This document shows positions 17,636 through 26,446 of a stretch of 64,000 bases of DNA, one piece after another; within the stretch, counting starts at the first letter, position 1, and every line of letters begins with the position of its first letter. Made by a program: the position numbers and the translations under genes. Source of the stretch: Lysobacter sp. (GTDB lineage: Bacteria > Pseudomonadota > Gammaproteobacteria > Xanthomonadales > Xanthomonadaceae). The notes beneath the pieces were generated by a model. The model saw nothing but the letters and a program-made list of their open reading frames with translations, was not told the DNA's origin and did no database searches. The stretch lies in NCBI GenBank assembly GCA_011526085.1, contig WYBC01000016.1, positions 62,001-126,000 on the forward strand, written 5' to 3'.

Positions 17636-18220
17636 ATGACCCGTCTGCTTTCCCGTTCCCTGCTGATCTGCGCGCTGCTGCTGTCCAACGCCGCGCAGGC
17701 CGCCGATGCGCCGACGGCCGCATCGTCCACCGCCTCGCGCTGGGCCTGGGTCGGCGCGGAGGGCGGCACCTACTGGTACGTCCCGACCGCCTATCTGCCG
17801 GCCTATCGATGGAACACCGACGACCCGGCCGCCGCCACCCAGGTGAGCGACCAGACGGTCTGGCACATCGAACGTTTCGAGAACGGCTATTTCTTCGGCC
17901 CGGCCGTGGCCCAGCTCGATGGCGGATCGGCGATGTGCCAGTACATGATCGGTTCGATCACGCCGGCCGGCCGCGTGTACATCGCCTTCAATTCGCAGCC
18001 CGCGCGAGGCCAGCCCGCCATCACCGGCGGTACCGGCGAGATGAGCGAAACGCCCGACGGCTGGGCGTTCGTGATGCAGATGGCGACCGGCAGCGACAGC
18101 CGGCAGGTCGCGCACTGGGCCTACATGACGCAATGCCGCGAAGGCCAGGCCTGCTGGAACGCGCTGCCCGGCACCGGCACGTCGGTCGAAGCCATGCTGG
18201 CGCAGTGCGACGACGATTGA
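17636..18220 (+). CDS. Exported hypothetical protein
   Basis: 194 residues with a signal peptide ending AAQA. The mature part is beta-rich with GGTYWYVPTAYLPAY and four Cys in the second half, which fits a disulphide-stabilised periplasmic or extracellular domain. No family recognised. AAAGGAC lies eight bases before the ATG. Similar calcium- or ligand-binding-like small exported proteins are common in this clade, but function is not inferable. Confidence 0.75.
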   Translation: MTRLLSRSLLICALLLSNAAQAADAPTAASSTASRWAWVGAEGGTYWYVPTAYLPAYRWNTDDPAAATQVSDQTVWHIERFENGYFFGPAVAQLDGGSAMCQYMIGSITPAGRVYIAFNSQPARGQPAITGGTGEMSETPDGWAFVMQMATGSDSRQVAHWAYMTQCREGQACWNALPGTGTSVEAMLAQCDDD

Positions 18221-18239
18221 AGGCCGCGCATCGTCGCGA

Positions 18240-18764
18240 TCAGTCGCGCTCGCCGGCATCGGCGAGCGAGGCCAGCACCGACTGGATGAAGGGCGCCTTC
18301 GCCGCGGTGTAGGCTGACTTGTCGTCGGCATGCGCTGCAGCGAGCTGGAGCTTCAGCTGCTGATAGCGCACGCGCAGCCCGGCATCCGCGCGCAGCGCAT
18401 CGCGGAACGCGAGGTGCTCGCGCCACAGCCGTGAACCCCGCTCGACCGCATGCACGTGGATGCGCAGCGACGACACCGACGGCTTCACGAAATACCGCCG
18501 CATCGGCAACTCGCGCTCGTACTTGTGGATGTAGTCGTAACCGCAGGCACCGAGCGCGGCGATCCTCGACTCGACGTCGGCGAGCGCGCGCACGCCCACC
18601 AGCACATCGATCACGGGCTTCGCCGCGAGGCCGGGCACCGAGGTGCTGCCGATGTGCTCGATCGCCGCCTCGACCGGGACGAACGCGGACGACAGTTCGC
18701 CGCGAACGGCGTCGAACGCGACGGGCCATCGGGTGGAATACGGATCGACGACGACGTGCGACAT
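18240..18764 (-). CDS. GrpB/UPF0157 family nucleotidyltransferase-like protein
   Basis: 174 residues, close to the usual family length. The start VVVDPYSTRW, the IEHIGSTSVPGLAAKPVIDVLVGV core and the later HVHAVERGS match GrpB/UPF0157 proteins, which have a nucleotidyltransferase-like fold (GS and D-x-L motifs). The biochemical role is not established in general. Convergent with the exported protein upstream. Confidence 0.88.
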   Translation of the reverse strand: MSHVVVDPYSTRWPVAFDAVRGELSSAFVPVEAAIEHIGSTSVPGLAAKPVIDVLVGVRALADVESRIAALGACGYDYIHKYERELPMRRYFVKPSVSSLRIHVHAVERGSRLWREHLAFRDALRADAGLRVRYQQLKLQLAAAHADDKSAYTAAKAPFIQSVLASLADAGERD

Positions 18765-18840
18765 GCGGACACACCTGCGGCGGGCAGAAAATCGGCGGAA
18801 GAAGCATGACCGCGTCGACGGATCGCAGTCCAGCGGTCGA

Positions 18841-19077
18841 TCAGCCGCCTACGGCTCCGAACGCGCGCGCCCGGCGCTCCGCCTGCCGCATCATCGCCAG
18901 CAGCGGCCACTGCACCAGGATCGACAGGCTCCAATGCCGGATCCATTCCCATCGCTGTTCGGACGTACCGAAGTCCAGCGCGAACGCCAACGCGAACACG
19001 ACCAGCGCGAACGCGTTCATGCCGACCAGAAACCCGCACAGGGCTTTCAGGAAGACGGTCGAGGGGCTGGATGCCAT
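18841..19077 (-). CDS. Small membrane protein
   Basis: 78 residues with two predicted membrane helices (about 8-30 and 45-62) and a basic tail. The ATG at 19077 has GGGAG a few bases upstream and begins right before the first hydrophobic run. Resembles small two-helix proteins annotated only as hypothetical. It lies 76 nt upstream of the GrpB-like gene, same strand. Confidence 0.6.
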   Translation of the reverse strand: MASSPSTVFLKALCGFLVGMNAFALVVFALAFALDFGTSEQRWEWIRHWSLSILVQWPLLAMMRQAERRARAFGAVGG

Positions 19078-19443
19078 GTCACCACTCCCGGTTGGCTGCG
19101 GACACGAAGATCGCAGCCTGCCTTCATCGACGCATGTGCCGTCAGGCATCGTCACATTCCGGCACCACGCGCGTCGGCCACGCGCCGGCCATGCATCGTC
19201 TGCGATCGCGACGGCCCGCAGGCGGATGGCGGCATACGCTTCGATACGCGCAGTCTCAATCCGCGATACATCGTCGGGCGATCATGGCGGTCGGCGATTC
19301 GACGGCTCAAGAATGGGCCGCACGCGATCCGATCGGCCACATCCCGAATCGCCGCATGCCACGCGACGACGTCGCAGCCGCCTCCGGGCGGTCCATGCGC
19401 CGCGCGCGGTGCGCTCCTCCACTTCAGAACGCAAAGGACGACC
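19078..19443. other. Intergenic region upstream of the kelch gene
   Basis: About 366 bases. It presumably carries divergent promoters for the small membrane protein and the kelch protein. I see no supported gene or clear promoter. Confidence 0.4.
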
Positions 19444-20589
19444 ATGACAACGACGTACCCTGTCCGCCACACCGCTTCGCGTCGCACCGCGCCTCATCGC
19501 ACGGTTTCCCGGCGATTGCTCGCCACCGCCACCCTCACCGCCTGCTTCGCCGCCTCGGGCCTCGCCAGCGCCGCGGGCTGGACCGCGGGTCCCGCCATGA
19601 CCAATGCCCGCGGCGGCGCCGGCTCGGTGTCGCTGGCCGACGGCCGGGTCATGCTGGTGGGCGGCAGCGATGCGAAGCGCTCGGCCTTCGCCTTCTACAC
19701 CGCCGATCTCTACAACCCCGCCACCAACACCTGGACCCAGAGCAGCTACAGCATCGCCCCGCATTATCTGCCCGGTGTCGCGCTGCTGCAGAACGGCAAG
19801 GTGCTGATCGCGGGCGGTCTGGGCAATGCCGGCATCCAGAGCACCGCCGAAATCTACAACCCCGCCACCAACGCGTGGACGATCGCCTCTCCGCTGAACC
19901 AGAACCGCTACGCGCACACGCTCGTCGCCCTGCAGAACGGCGACGTGCTGGCGATCGGCGGCGCGGTGACCAGCGGCACGCCGCAGACGACGGTCGAGCG
20001 TTACAACCCGACGACCAACACCTGGACCCTGGTCGCGCCGATGGCGACGCCGCGCCGCGATCACTCGGCGACGCTGCTGAGCAACGGCAAGGTGCTGGTC
20101 GCCGGCGGCGAAGGTCTCAACTGGATCAAGCTCTCCAGCGCCGAACTCTACGATCCGGCCACCAACACCTGGAGCCCCGCCGGCAACCTCGCCTCCGTCC
20201 GCACCTGGCATACCGCGACCGCGCTGGCCAACGGCGATCTCCTGGTGGTCGGCGGTGCCGGCAACAACGGCGCGATCACCGGCACGGAACGCTACAGCGC
20301 CGCGACCAACACCTGGAGCAGCGCCGGCGCGCTGTCGGCGGCGCGGCAACAGCATGTCGCCATCACCATGCCCAGCGGCAAAGTGCTGATCGCCGGCGGT
20401 TGGCCCGCCACCACCACCGCGGCCCAGCTCTACGATCCGGCGACCAACACCTGGTCCAGCGCAGGCAATCTGACCCAGGGTCGCTACCTGCTCGGCGCCG
20501 GTCTCGCCGGCAACGGCAAGGCCGTGCTCGCCGGCGGCAGCACCTCGACCAACGTCAAGCTGTCCAGCAGCGAGCTTTACACCGAGTAA
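19444..20589 (+). CDS. Exported kelch-repeat protein
   Basis: 381 residues. A long, arginine-rich signal peptide ends at GLASAA. The rest is about six to seven kelch repeats of the form (N/D)GKVLxxGG followed by xxYxPxTNTWxxxxx, with the PATNTW hallmark recurring six or more times. This predicts a six- or seven-bladed beta-propeller outside the cytoplasm, usually a protein or carbohydrate interaction module or galactose-oxidase-like fold; no copper-site residues are evident. AAAGGAC precedes the ATG. Confidence 0.9.
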   Translation: MTTTYPVRHTASRRTAPHRTVSRRLLATATLTACFAASGLASAAGWTAGPAMTNARGGAGSVSLADGRVMLVGGSDAKRSAFAFYTADLYNPATNTWTQSSYSIAPHYLPGVALLQNGKVLIAGGLGNAGIQSTAEIYNPATNAWTIASPLNQNRYAHTLVALQNGDVLAIGGAVTSGTPQTTVERYNPTTNTWTLVAPMATPRRDHSATLLSNGKVLVAGGEGLNWIKLSSAELYDPATNTWSPAGNLASVRTWHTATALANGDLLVVGGAGNNGAITGTERYSAATNTWSSAGALSAARQQHVAITMPSGKVLIAGGWPATTTAAQLYDPATNTWSSAGNLTQGRYLLGAGLAGNGKAVLAGGSTSTNVKLSSSELYTE

Positions 20590-20613
20590 GCCGCGACGCG
20601 GCGCATGCGACGC

Positions 20614-20640
20614 GACGTGCAGGACATCGTCCTGCACGTC
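20614..20640 (+). terminator. Hairpin after the kelch gene
   Basis: A perfect 12-bp stem, GACGTGCAGGAC with GTCCTGCACGTC, around a 3-nt ATC loop, starting 24 bases after the stop codon. There is no T-run, so this is a probable transcript-end hairpin rather than a classical intrinsic terminator. Confidence 0.5.
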
Positions 20641-20810
20641 GTCGTGTCCGGCGTCCGGGATTCGGCACTTCGCGTCGGAACATCACATCGACGCGCGCAC
20701 GCTGAAGACGCCACGGGATCGCGCCTCGCGATGGCGGGCCGGCAGATCGATCGTGCGGGCGATCGCGAGAGGCACCTGTCGAACGATCCGCCGCGAACAT
20801 CAATTTTCGA

Positions 20811-20847
20811 TCCGCAAACGAAAACGGGCACCGCAAGCGGTGCCCGT
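20811..20847 (-). terminator. Intrinsic terminator for the exported protein at 20874-21347
   Basis: On the minus strand an 11-bp GC-rich stem (ACGGGCACCGC/GCGGTGCCCGT) with a tight TT-centred loop is followed by TTTTCGTTT. It lies 26 bases after the gene's stop codon. Confidence 0.8.
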
Positions 20848-20873
20848 GGCCCATGGGAAGGCCGGAGAACGAC

Positions 20874-21347
20874 TTACTGCGGGCAGTACTGCTGCACTTC
20901 GTAGTACTGCAGCTCGGAGGCCACCACGCTCCAGCCGAGGCCCTGCACCAGGCCGTTGGCGTCGACGTAGGAGGTGTTGATGCCCACGCCCGGATACTGG
21001 CCGACGGACACCGTGCCGTAGAGGCTCTTGGCGCCGGCCTGCGCGTTGTACGCGTTCACGGCGGTCGGGAAGCGCGAGTTGGACGGCGAGTTGCTGACGA
21101 GGTTGCTGAGCGAGCGCACGTCGAGATCGAACACGAACTGGATGTTGTTGGCCCAGTAGACGTTGACCGCGTTCGGGTAGAACGTCGGCTTGGAACTCCA
21201 GTAGTGATTGATCACGCGCTGCTTGCACAGCACGGCGTCGGGCGTGGCGGTCAGGGCGTTGAGACGCCCGAGCGACTGCCAGCCGGCGGCGGAAGCGGAA
21301 CCGGAAAACAGCAACGCCGCGAGCGCGGCGAGGCACATGCGCTTCAT
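20874..21347 (-). CDS. Exported hypothetical protein
   Basis: 157 residues with a signal peptide ending GSASA. The mature domain is Asn/Tyr/Val-rich (NAVNVYWANN, SVGQYPGVGINTSYVD) with two Cys, probably a small secreted beta-domain. No family recognised. AAAAGGACC stands five bases before the ATG and a strong terminator follows, so it is a separate transcription unit. Confidence 0.75.
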   Translation of the reverse strand: MKRMCLAALAALLFSGSASAAGWQSLGRLNALTATPDAVLCKQRVINHYWSSKPTFYPNAVNVYWANNIQFVFDLDVRSLSNLVSNSPSNSRFPTAVNAYNAQAGAKSLYGTVSVGQYPGVGINTSYVDANGLVQGLGWSVVASELQYYEVQQYCPQ

Positions 21348-21520
21348 GAAAGGTCCTTTTCTGATGAGGGATCATCGCAGCGGCGACGGCGTCGCCGTGC
21401 GAAGCACAGTGTAGTGACCGGGCGTCTCAGCGATGGAGACGCGCGCGGCACCCGGCATCGCGCCTGCATGCCGGATGGCGGGCCCGGAGGCGCGGAGGCC
21501 CTGGGCCGCACTGCCGGATT

Positions 21521-22969
21521 TCAGGGCGTCGTCAATTGCTTCAGGCGATAGAGCACCGTGCGCAGTTCCTGCAGGACCGCCTGCTGCCGCGCGATCTCCC
21601 GATCGTGGTGCGCCTGCGCCGCGGCGATGTCGGCGCTGCAATGCGGGCACGTCCGCTCGTGCGGCCAGACGTACTGCGAGCAGTTGCGGCACAGATTCAT
21701 CTGCGGCAACGGTTCGCCTGCATTGCGCAGCGGCCGGAACGGCTCCGGCCTGGGCGTGGCGGGCACGACTTCGCGACCGGGGATGGCCTCTTCGATCAAC
21801 TCGAAAAGGCCGGTGGCGAAGGGCTTGTTCGGCGCCGGCGCGACCTTGCGTATGGTTTCGCGGACGCCGCGCTTTTCCAGTTCCAGCGCGCGGTAGTGAC
21901 AGTACGGATTGTTGCCGGGTTTCCCGAACAGGGAGTCGGAGGTCCAGGTGCACCCGCCGCGGCAGACATCGGCGTAATAACACGTGCGGCAGAAGCCCCA
22001 CAGCGAATCGATGTCGCGCAATCGGCCGAAGTGCAGTTCGGGCGAATGATTCCAGAGATCGGCCACGCTCTCCAGGCGCACGTTGCCGCCGCCATAGGTT
22101 TCGGTGGCGAGCGACGGACAGCCCTTGATGGTGCCGTCGGCTTCCAGTCCGATCACGTTCTGGCCCGCGGCGCAGCCGGTCCAGTGCAGTCGTTCGTCGC
22201 CGAATCCGCGCCACTGGTGCTCATAGGGCCCGAAATAGCCGAGATTGTTGCCGAACGTCAGCAGGAATTCGCGGGCGAGCCCTTCGCTGTACAGGCGCGC
22301 CAGCAGCGGCATCAGCTCCAGGATGCGATGCGGCTGCAGCAGCAGATGATCGTTCTCGACGGCATTGCCCATCGCCACCGTGATCTGCAGTTGCCAATGA
22401 CTGGCGCCGGCCTGGATCAAGCGGTTGAACAGGGGTTCGAGATGATCGATCGTCTCGGCGCCGATCTGCGTATTGCAGCTCGCGCCGAGGCCGATCTCCT
22501 TCGCGGTCTCGATCGCGAGGAGACCTTCGCGCCACGATCCCTTCACGCCGCGCAGGCGATCGTGCAGGTCTTCCATGCCGTCGAGCGACACGCCGATGCC
22601 GAACAGCCCGGCCTGTTTGCCGTCTTCCAGCCGCTTGCGGGTCAGTGCGCGGGCGCCGGTCTGCATCCCGCAGCGGATGCCATGGCCGGCGATGCGCTCG
22701 ACGAGTTGCAGCCAATCCCTGCGCAGATACGCTTCGCCGCCGATCAGGGTGATTTCGCGGGTGCCGAGCGCCGCCAGCTGATCGATCACCGAAAACGCTT
22801 CCTCGGTGCTCAATTCGTTGCTGCGTCGCTTGCCGGCGCGGGACCCGCAGTGCTGGCATTTCAGATTGCAGGACAGCGTGATTTCCCAGACGACATGCAC
22901 CGGCACATGCCGGTTCACGTCGTTCAGGCTGCGCGCGCGCACCGGTTGCGGTGCAGCATGCTGCTCCAT
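21521..22969 (-). CDS. Radical SAM/SPASM peptide maturase with C-terminal zinc-ribbon-like segment
   Basis: 482 residues. The radical SAM cluster is Cys34, Cys38, Cys41 (SCNLKCQHC), with LIGGEAYLRRD as the following SAM-binding strand. The C-terminal SPASM part has Cys in TGCAAG, KGCPS, GFCRTCYYADVCRGGC and NPYCHY for auxiliary iron-sulphur clusters. After it comes an extra CRNC...CPHC segment resembling a zinc ribbon and a coiled C-terminal helix. GAGGAG is upstream of the ATG. The DUF1843-like gene 136 nt upstream on the same strand is the likely substrate. I recall a database family of SPASM maturases paired with 'GDL motif' peptides, which fits, but this was not searched. Confidence 0.88.
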   Translation of the reverse strand: MEQHAAPQPVRARSLNDVNRHVPVHVVWEITLSCNLKCQHCGSRAGKRRSNELSTEEAFSVIDQLAALGTREITLIGGEAYLRRDWLQLVERIAGHGIRCGMQTGARALTRKRLEDGKQAGLFGIGVSLDGMEDLHDRLRGVKGSWREGLLAIETAKEIGLGASCNTQIGAETIDHLEPLFNRLIQAGASHWQLQITVAMGNAVENDHLLLQPHRILELMPLLARLYSEGLAREFLLTFGNNLGYFGPYEHQWRGFGDERLHWTGCAAGQNVIGLEADGTIKGCPSLATETYGGGNVRLESVADLWNHSPELHFGRLRDIDSLWGFCRTCYYADVCRGGCTWTSDSLFGKPGNNPYCHYRALELEKRGVRETIRKVAPAPNKPFATGLFELIEEAIPGREVVPATPRPEPFRPLRNAGEPLPQMNLCRNCSQYVWPHERTCPHCSADIAAAQAHHDREIARQQAVLQELRTVLYRLKQLTTP

Positions 22970-23105
22970 CTCGACTCCTCCCTTTCGACTGCTGCGCATT
23001 CCCGTGCACGAAGGCGCGACGGGCCGCGAACGGCCGGTCGCTCCGGAGATCATGACGTGCCGATGATGACGTCCCGACCGGAGCTCGCCGATCGGGACGC
23101 CGCTG

Positions 23106-23531
23106 TCAGGACTTGCCGGCGTTCAACTGGGCGAGCAGACCTTCCGCGACCCGGGTCAGCCGCTCCACTTCGGCCTGATCGCCGCGATCCTTCGCCTGCT
23201 GGATGGCGAGCCCGTACGGCGTCACCGACACCGCGCCGCTTTCCGGGTTGGAGATCATCTGCGAATAAGCGGCGATTTCGCTCTTGATGCGCGCGATTTC
23301 CGTCTGGTCCCCGCGCGCCAGCGCATCCTGGATCGTCACCGCATACAGGGGCCGGGGGACGGCGCCCTGGGCCGCCAGCGCTTTCTCCACTTCCGGCAAC
23401 AGGCGCGCGATCTCCGCCGCATCGGCGAGGTGCTGGACCGCGGCGTCACGGGCGTTCTGCAGGTCGGCGAGCAGGCCGCTCTTCAGCGCTTGCTGCATCG
23501 CGACCCCATACAACACATGCGAGCTAGACAT
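23106..23531 (-). CDS. DUF1843-like triple-repeat protein, candidate substrate of the radical SAM maturase
   Basis: 141 residues made of three copies of a DUF1843-like unit: VLYGVAMQQAL (6-16), PLYAVTIQDAL (61-71) and TPYGLAIQQAK (104-114), each followed by a G-D/L turn (SGLLADL, RGDQTEI, RGDQAEV) and an amphipathic helix. There are no Cys and no signal peptide. The ATG has GGAG seven bases upstream; the frame stays open upstream, but that extension is compositionally unlike the protein and begins above the predicted promoter. Located directly upstream of the maturase, it is the obvious peptide substrate; the modified residues are unknown. Confidence 0.8.
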   Translation of the reverse strand: MSSSHVLYGVAMQQALKSGLLADLQNARDAAVQHLADAAEIARLLPEVEKALAAQGAVPRPLYAVTIQDALARGDQTEIARIKSEIAAYSQMISNPESGAVSVTPYGLAIQQAKDRGDQAEVERLTRVAEGLLAQLNAGKS

Positions 23532-23670
23532 TGGCAATCTCCGTAGTTGATGAACAAAAACGAATTGACCAGTTCCTTGTCTGGATACGGATTTCCGCAA
23601 TCCGACCGGAGGCAGCGAACGCCGGACCATGTCGGAAAGGGGAACTGCATCGGCATGCGGGACGGCAGCG

Positions 23671-23698
23671 TCCCTCGCATCGGAAAACCTGCGAGGGA
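23671..23698 (-). other. Hairpin in the leader of the DUF1843-like gene
   Basis: A 9-bp stem (TCCCTCGCA/TGCGAGGGA) with a 10-nt loop lies inside the predicted 5' leader, about 140 bases before the start codon. It may be a stability or regulatory structure. Confidence 0.45.
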
Positions 23699-23785
23699 TC
23701 GACGACAGACCCGGAAGAAACCTGCGCCAGATCCTTGGGCTGGAGACGGATGTGGGGGCGATTCGGTTCAAGCTTCCCCGCACGC

Positions 23786-23815
23786 AATCTAGAGCGCGTC
23801 GTTCATGTTTGTCAA
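23786..23815 (-). promoter_or_regulatory. Sigma-70-type promoter for the DUF1843/radical SAM unit
   Basis: On the minus strand TTGACA is followed by an 18-bp spacer and TAGATT. The -35 box is perfect and the -10 matches four of six. Transcription would begin near 23779 and give a leader of about 250 bases before the ATG at 23531. Confidence 0.7.
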
Positions 23816-24101
23816 TGCGACGCACGACCGCGGTCGATGCCGTCGTCACGCGCGGAAATGCATGAATTCAAGGGGATTTCCGCACCTGCCCGCGATCATG
23901 ATCGACTCGATCAATCGAGTCCCGCATCTCGATCACAACGATTGGCGCAATGATCGGAGCGAGCGCATGCGGCATCCGCAACCCGGGCGCATGCTGCACC
24001 CGCGAACCGCCCTCTTCGCGACGACACGACGCCCTCGAACGCTCGCCTCGATCATTCGTCGACAGAAGCCCCGGGGCAGGCCGGAACCTGCCCCGCGTCC
24101 G
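23816..24101. other. Intergenic region, no supported gene
   Basis: Together with the leader upstream of 23531 this forms about 570 bases without a supported protein gene. Apart from the promoter and hairpin listed separately, I see short palindromes around GATCATGATCGACTCGATC near 23895 but no feature I can name. Confidence 0.4.
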
Positions 24102-24539
24102 CTATTTCTTGAAGCGGCAGGCCTGATTGTCCGCACGCAGCGTCGGTTCGAACGCGAGACCGATGCGGGTGTCGTCCGGCGCCTTTCGATACACGATCGA
24201 GGAGCAATAACGGCCCTCGATCTCGAAGTCCTGCTGGTATTGATGGTCGACGCTGGGCACGAGGCTGGCGCTGGCGGAGCAGTAGTAGTTCATGTAGCCG
24301 TCGCTGCTGGCGAAGTTCGCGCCGACGACGATGCGTTCGCCGGTCGGAATCATCACCTTGCCCTCGGGATTGCGCGTGAGCAGCTGCGGCTCGGTGTTCG
24401 CGCAGATCCAGGGCGTGACGCCCTTCGGCACTTCGATCACCGTGGCCGGCGCGCCCGCAGGCAGCTTGTAGACGCTCATGCAGCCCGCGGTCGACAGCGC
24501 GACGAGGCCGAGCGCGAACAGGGAAAGCGGACGTCGCAT
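24102..24539 (-). CDS. Lipoprotein, function unknown
   Basis: 145 residues with a lipoprotein signal (LVALSTAGC, modified Cys20). The mature domain has Cys46, Cys87, Cys112 and Cys141 and a beta-rich pattern (VTPWICANTE, MIPTGERIVVGANF). No family recognised. Its ATG overlaps the stop of the CC0125/CC1285-like lipoprotein gene, so the two are coupled and probably act together in the envelope. Confidence 0.75.
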   Translation of the reverse strand: MRRPLSLFALGLVALSTAGCMSVYKLPAGAPATVIEVPKGVTPWICANTEPQLLTRNPEGKVMIPTGERIVVGANFASSDGYMNYYCSASASLVPSVDHQYQQDFEIEGRYCSSIVYRKAPDDTRIGLAFEPTLRADNQACRFKK

Positions 24540-24985
24540 CACTTGTTCTCCTTGCCGTCGTTGCCGGGTTTGACCTCGGCGGCGTAGCGTTCGAGGATCT
24601 CGGCCGCGGACAGCGCATCGCGCTCGCCGGCGGGCACGATCCAGATGTAGGCATGCGTGGTCGGCTTGCCCCAGACGCTGTTCACCTTGCGCTCGCTGCT
24701 GCGCACGTCGCCGACGGCGTCGTACAGCGATTTGTACAACACGAAGTGCGTGCCGCCTTCGCGCTGGGTGACCTCCGCGCTGCGGTACATCAGGTAGACG
24801 CCGACCTTTTCCGGCTTGATGTAGCCGTTGCCGGAAAAGCCGACCTTGATCGTGCTGCCGGGCCCCTTTTCGTCCCAGTAGCCGCCGGTCCAGCCGAGAA
24901 GAGGATTGGTGGCGCTGTGATATCCGGTCGCGCAGCCGGACAGCGACACGGCCAGCAGCGCGGCCGCGAGCATTCGCGATGTCAT
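24539..24985 (-). CDS. CC0125/CC1285-family-like lipoprotein
   Basis: 148 residues with lipobox LSGC (Cys18). The mature opening, GYHSATNPLLGWTGGYWDEK, and the following KVGFSGNGYI and YLMYRSAEVTQREGGTHF are the pattern of the CC0125/CC1285 lipoprotein family, of unknown function. A purine-rich GGGGGAAAT precedes the ATG. It is translated just before, and overlapping, a second lipoprotein. Confidence 0.78.
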   Translation of the reverse strand: MTSRMLAAALLAVSLSGCATGYHSATNPLLGWTGGYWDEKGPGSTIKVGFSGNGYIKPEKVGVYLMYRSAEVTQREGGTHFVLYKSLYDAVGDVRSSERKVNSVWGKPTTHAYIWIVPAGERDALSAAEILERYAAEVKPGNDGKENK

Positions 24986-25267
24986 CTTCGATTTCCCCCT
25001 GGACGCTTCGACCCGCGGCGATCCGGCACGCGCGATCGGAACCTGATTCATGCACACCGCGATCCCGCGGGCGGGGCGATTATTGCCAACGACGCCATCG
25101 CGGGCAAGTGACCGGACGTCGAACGGCCCCGCCCTGCCCGCTGGCCTCCCTCCTGTGGAAACGGCGTGTCTACAGAGGCATCGCATCCGGAACGACACGC
25201 GGGACCGCCGCGCGTCGCGCCGCGCCTCATGGATGCCACCTCTCGAACGCACAGGAAGAACGACGAC

Positions 25268-26359
25268 ATGCCGAAGGATCGCGACCCGACACGCCCCATT
25301 CCGCGCAACGCGCGCCCGACGAAGTCTTCGCGGATCGGTGCGCGAACGGCCGTCAAGCGACCGGTGGCGGATCAGACCCCGGACCTGGATCGGGACGCAT
25401 CGCTGCGGGAGCGGATCGGAACCTCGCATCCTGCGCTGGACGAGCCTTCGCTCGAAGGTCGCGGGCGTGCGCAGGGAGAAGAATGGCTGGGCGAAGCCGG
25501 ACGCGGCGACGAAACGCGCGAACGCATCGAGCAGGGGCTCGGCGAGATCGGCCGAGAGCGACAGGATGGCGGCATCGGAATCGGTTTCAGCACGACATTC
25601 GGCGGCGGCAAGGGCGGCAAACAGAGCTTCGGCGTGATCGGCGACCCCGGCGGCGGCCTCGGCCTGGGCGGAGTGGGCATCGGTGCCGTCCACGACGAGA
25701 AAGGCTATTCGTTCGGGCTGGGAACGGGGAAAGTCGGTGGGCCGATCAAGGTCACGACGCCGGAGGACATCACCCGCGGTTCGGGCAGCTCGACATCCGG
25801 GAGCTCGACATCCGGCGGCTCGCAGTCCGGCGGAACGCCTGCGGGTTCGACGCCCGCACCGCCGCGGTCGAACGAGAACCCGCCCTCCGACGACCACAAA
25901 CAACAGGACGACGACCGGGCGAAGCAGGACGGATCGAACGACAGCGACGAATCGACCGACACCAACACGTCGAAAGGCGACTATCCCGAGCCCACGGGCG
26001 ATCCGGCGGTGATTCCGCCGCCGGAAGGGCATACCGACAACGGCGCGTACCACGATGGCGCCGACGGCACGCCATCCGGCAGTCTCGAACGCAAGGAATG
26101 GTTGAACCCGCAGGGCGCCGCGCCGGTCGGCGCCAGACCGCGCATCAATCGCAGGAAGCCCGTGCTCGGACCGATTCGCGTGGGACCGAGCGATGGAGAT
26201 GGGCGCGGCACCGGCGATGTCGTGATCGGCACGGGCAACGACCGGCCCGACGTGCCGGTCATCGGCGGAGACGGCGCCGGCTTCAAGCCGACACCCTGCC
26301 CGGAAGATCTTCTGCTGAAACGCAACCGACGACTGCTCAAGCGCGACCAGCCCGCCTGA
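25268..26359 (+). CDS. Gly/Ser/Asp-rich disordered protein
   Basis: 363 residues, mostly predicted disordered. A charged N-terminal third leads into a Gly-rich segment (about 100-170) with FGGGKGG and GGGLGLGGVGIG patterns, a short Ser/Thr tandem repeat (SSTSGSSTSGG), a long acidic stretch and a basic C-terminal tail with one Cys (TPCPEDLLLKR). No signal peptide. AGGAAG stands before the chosen ATG. No family recognised. Confidence 0.65.
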   Translation: MPKDRDPTRPIPRNARPTKSSRIGARTAVKRPVADQTPDLDRDASLRERIGTSHPALDEPSLEGRGRAQGEEWLGEAGRGDETRERIEQGLGEIGRERQDGGIGIGFSTTFGGGKGGKQSFGVIGDPGGGLGLGGVGIGAVHDEKGYSFGLGTGKVGGPIKVTTPEDITRGSGSSTSGSSTSGGSQSGGTPAGSTPAPPRSNENPPSDDHKQQDDDRAKQDGSNDSDESTDTNTSKGDYPEPTGDPAVIPPPEGHTDNGAYHDGADGTPSGSLERKEWLNPQGAAPVGARPRINRRKPVLGPIRVGPSDGDGRGTGDVVIGTGNDRPDVPVIGGDGAGFKPTPCPEDLLLKRNRRLLKRDQPA

Positions 26360-26370
26360 TGGGTTTCGCG

Positions 26371-26397
26371 GGGCGGGTCCGCGCTGCGAACCCGCCC
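26371..26397. terminator. Hairpin between convergent genes
   Basis: GGGCGGGT and ACCCGCCC pair around an 11-nt loop between two convergent genes. No T-run, so function as a terminator is tentative. Confidence 0.4.
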
Positions 26398-26446
26398 TGC
26401 GCGTCGCGGAAGTGGCGTTGCCCGCTTATCCCGGGAGGCGCAGGGC

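Noticed and set aside
23532-23849. N-terminal extension of the DUF1843-like protein by 106 residues
   Set aside because: Begins upstream of the likely promoter, Arg/Pro-rich, and the internal ATG has a good ribosome-binding site.
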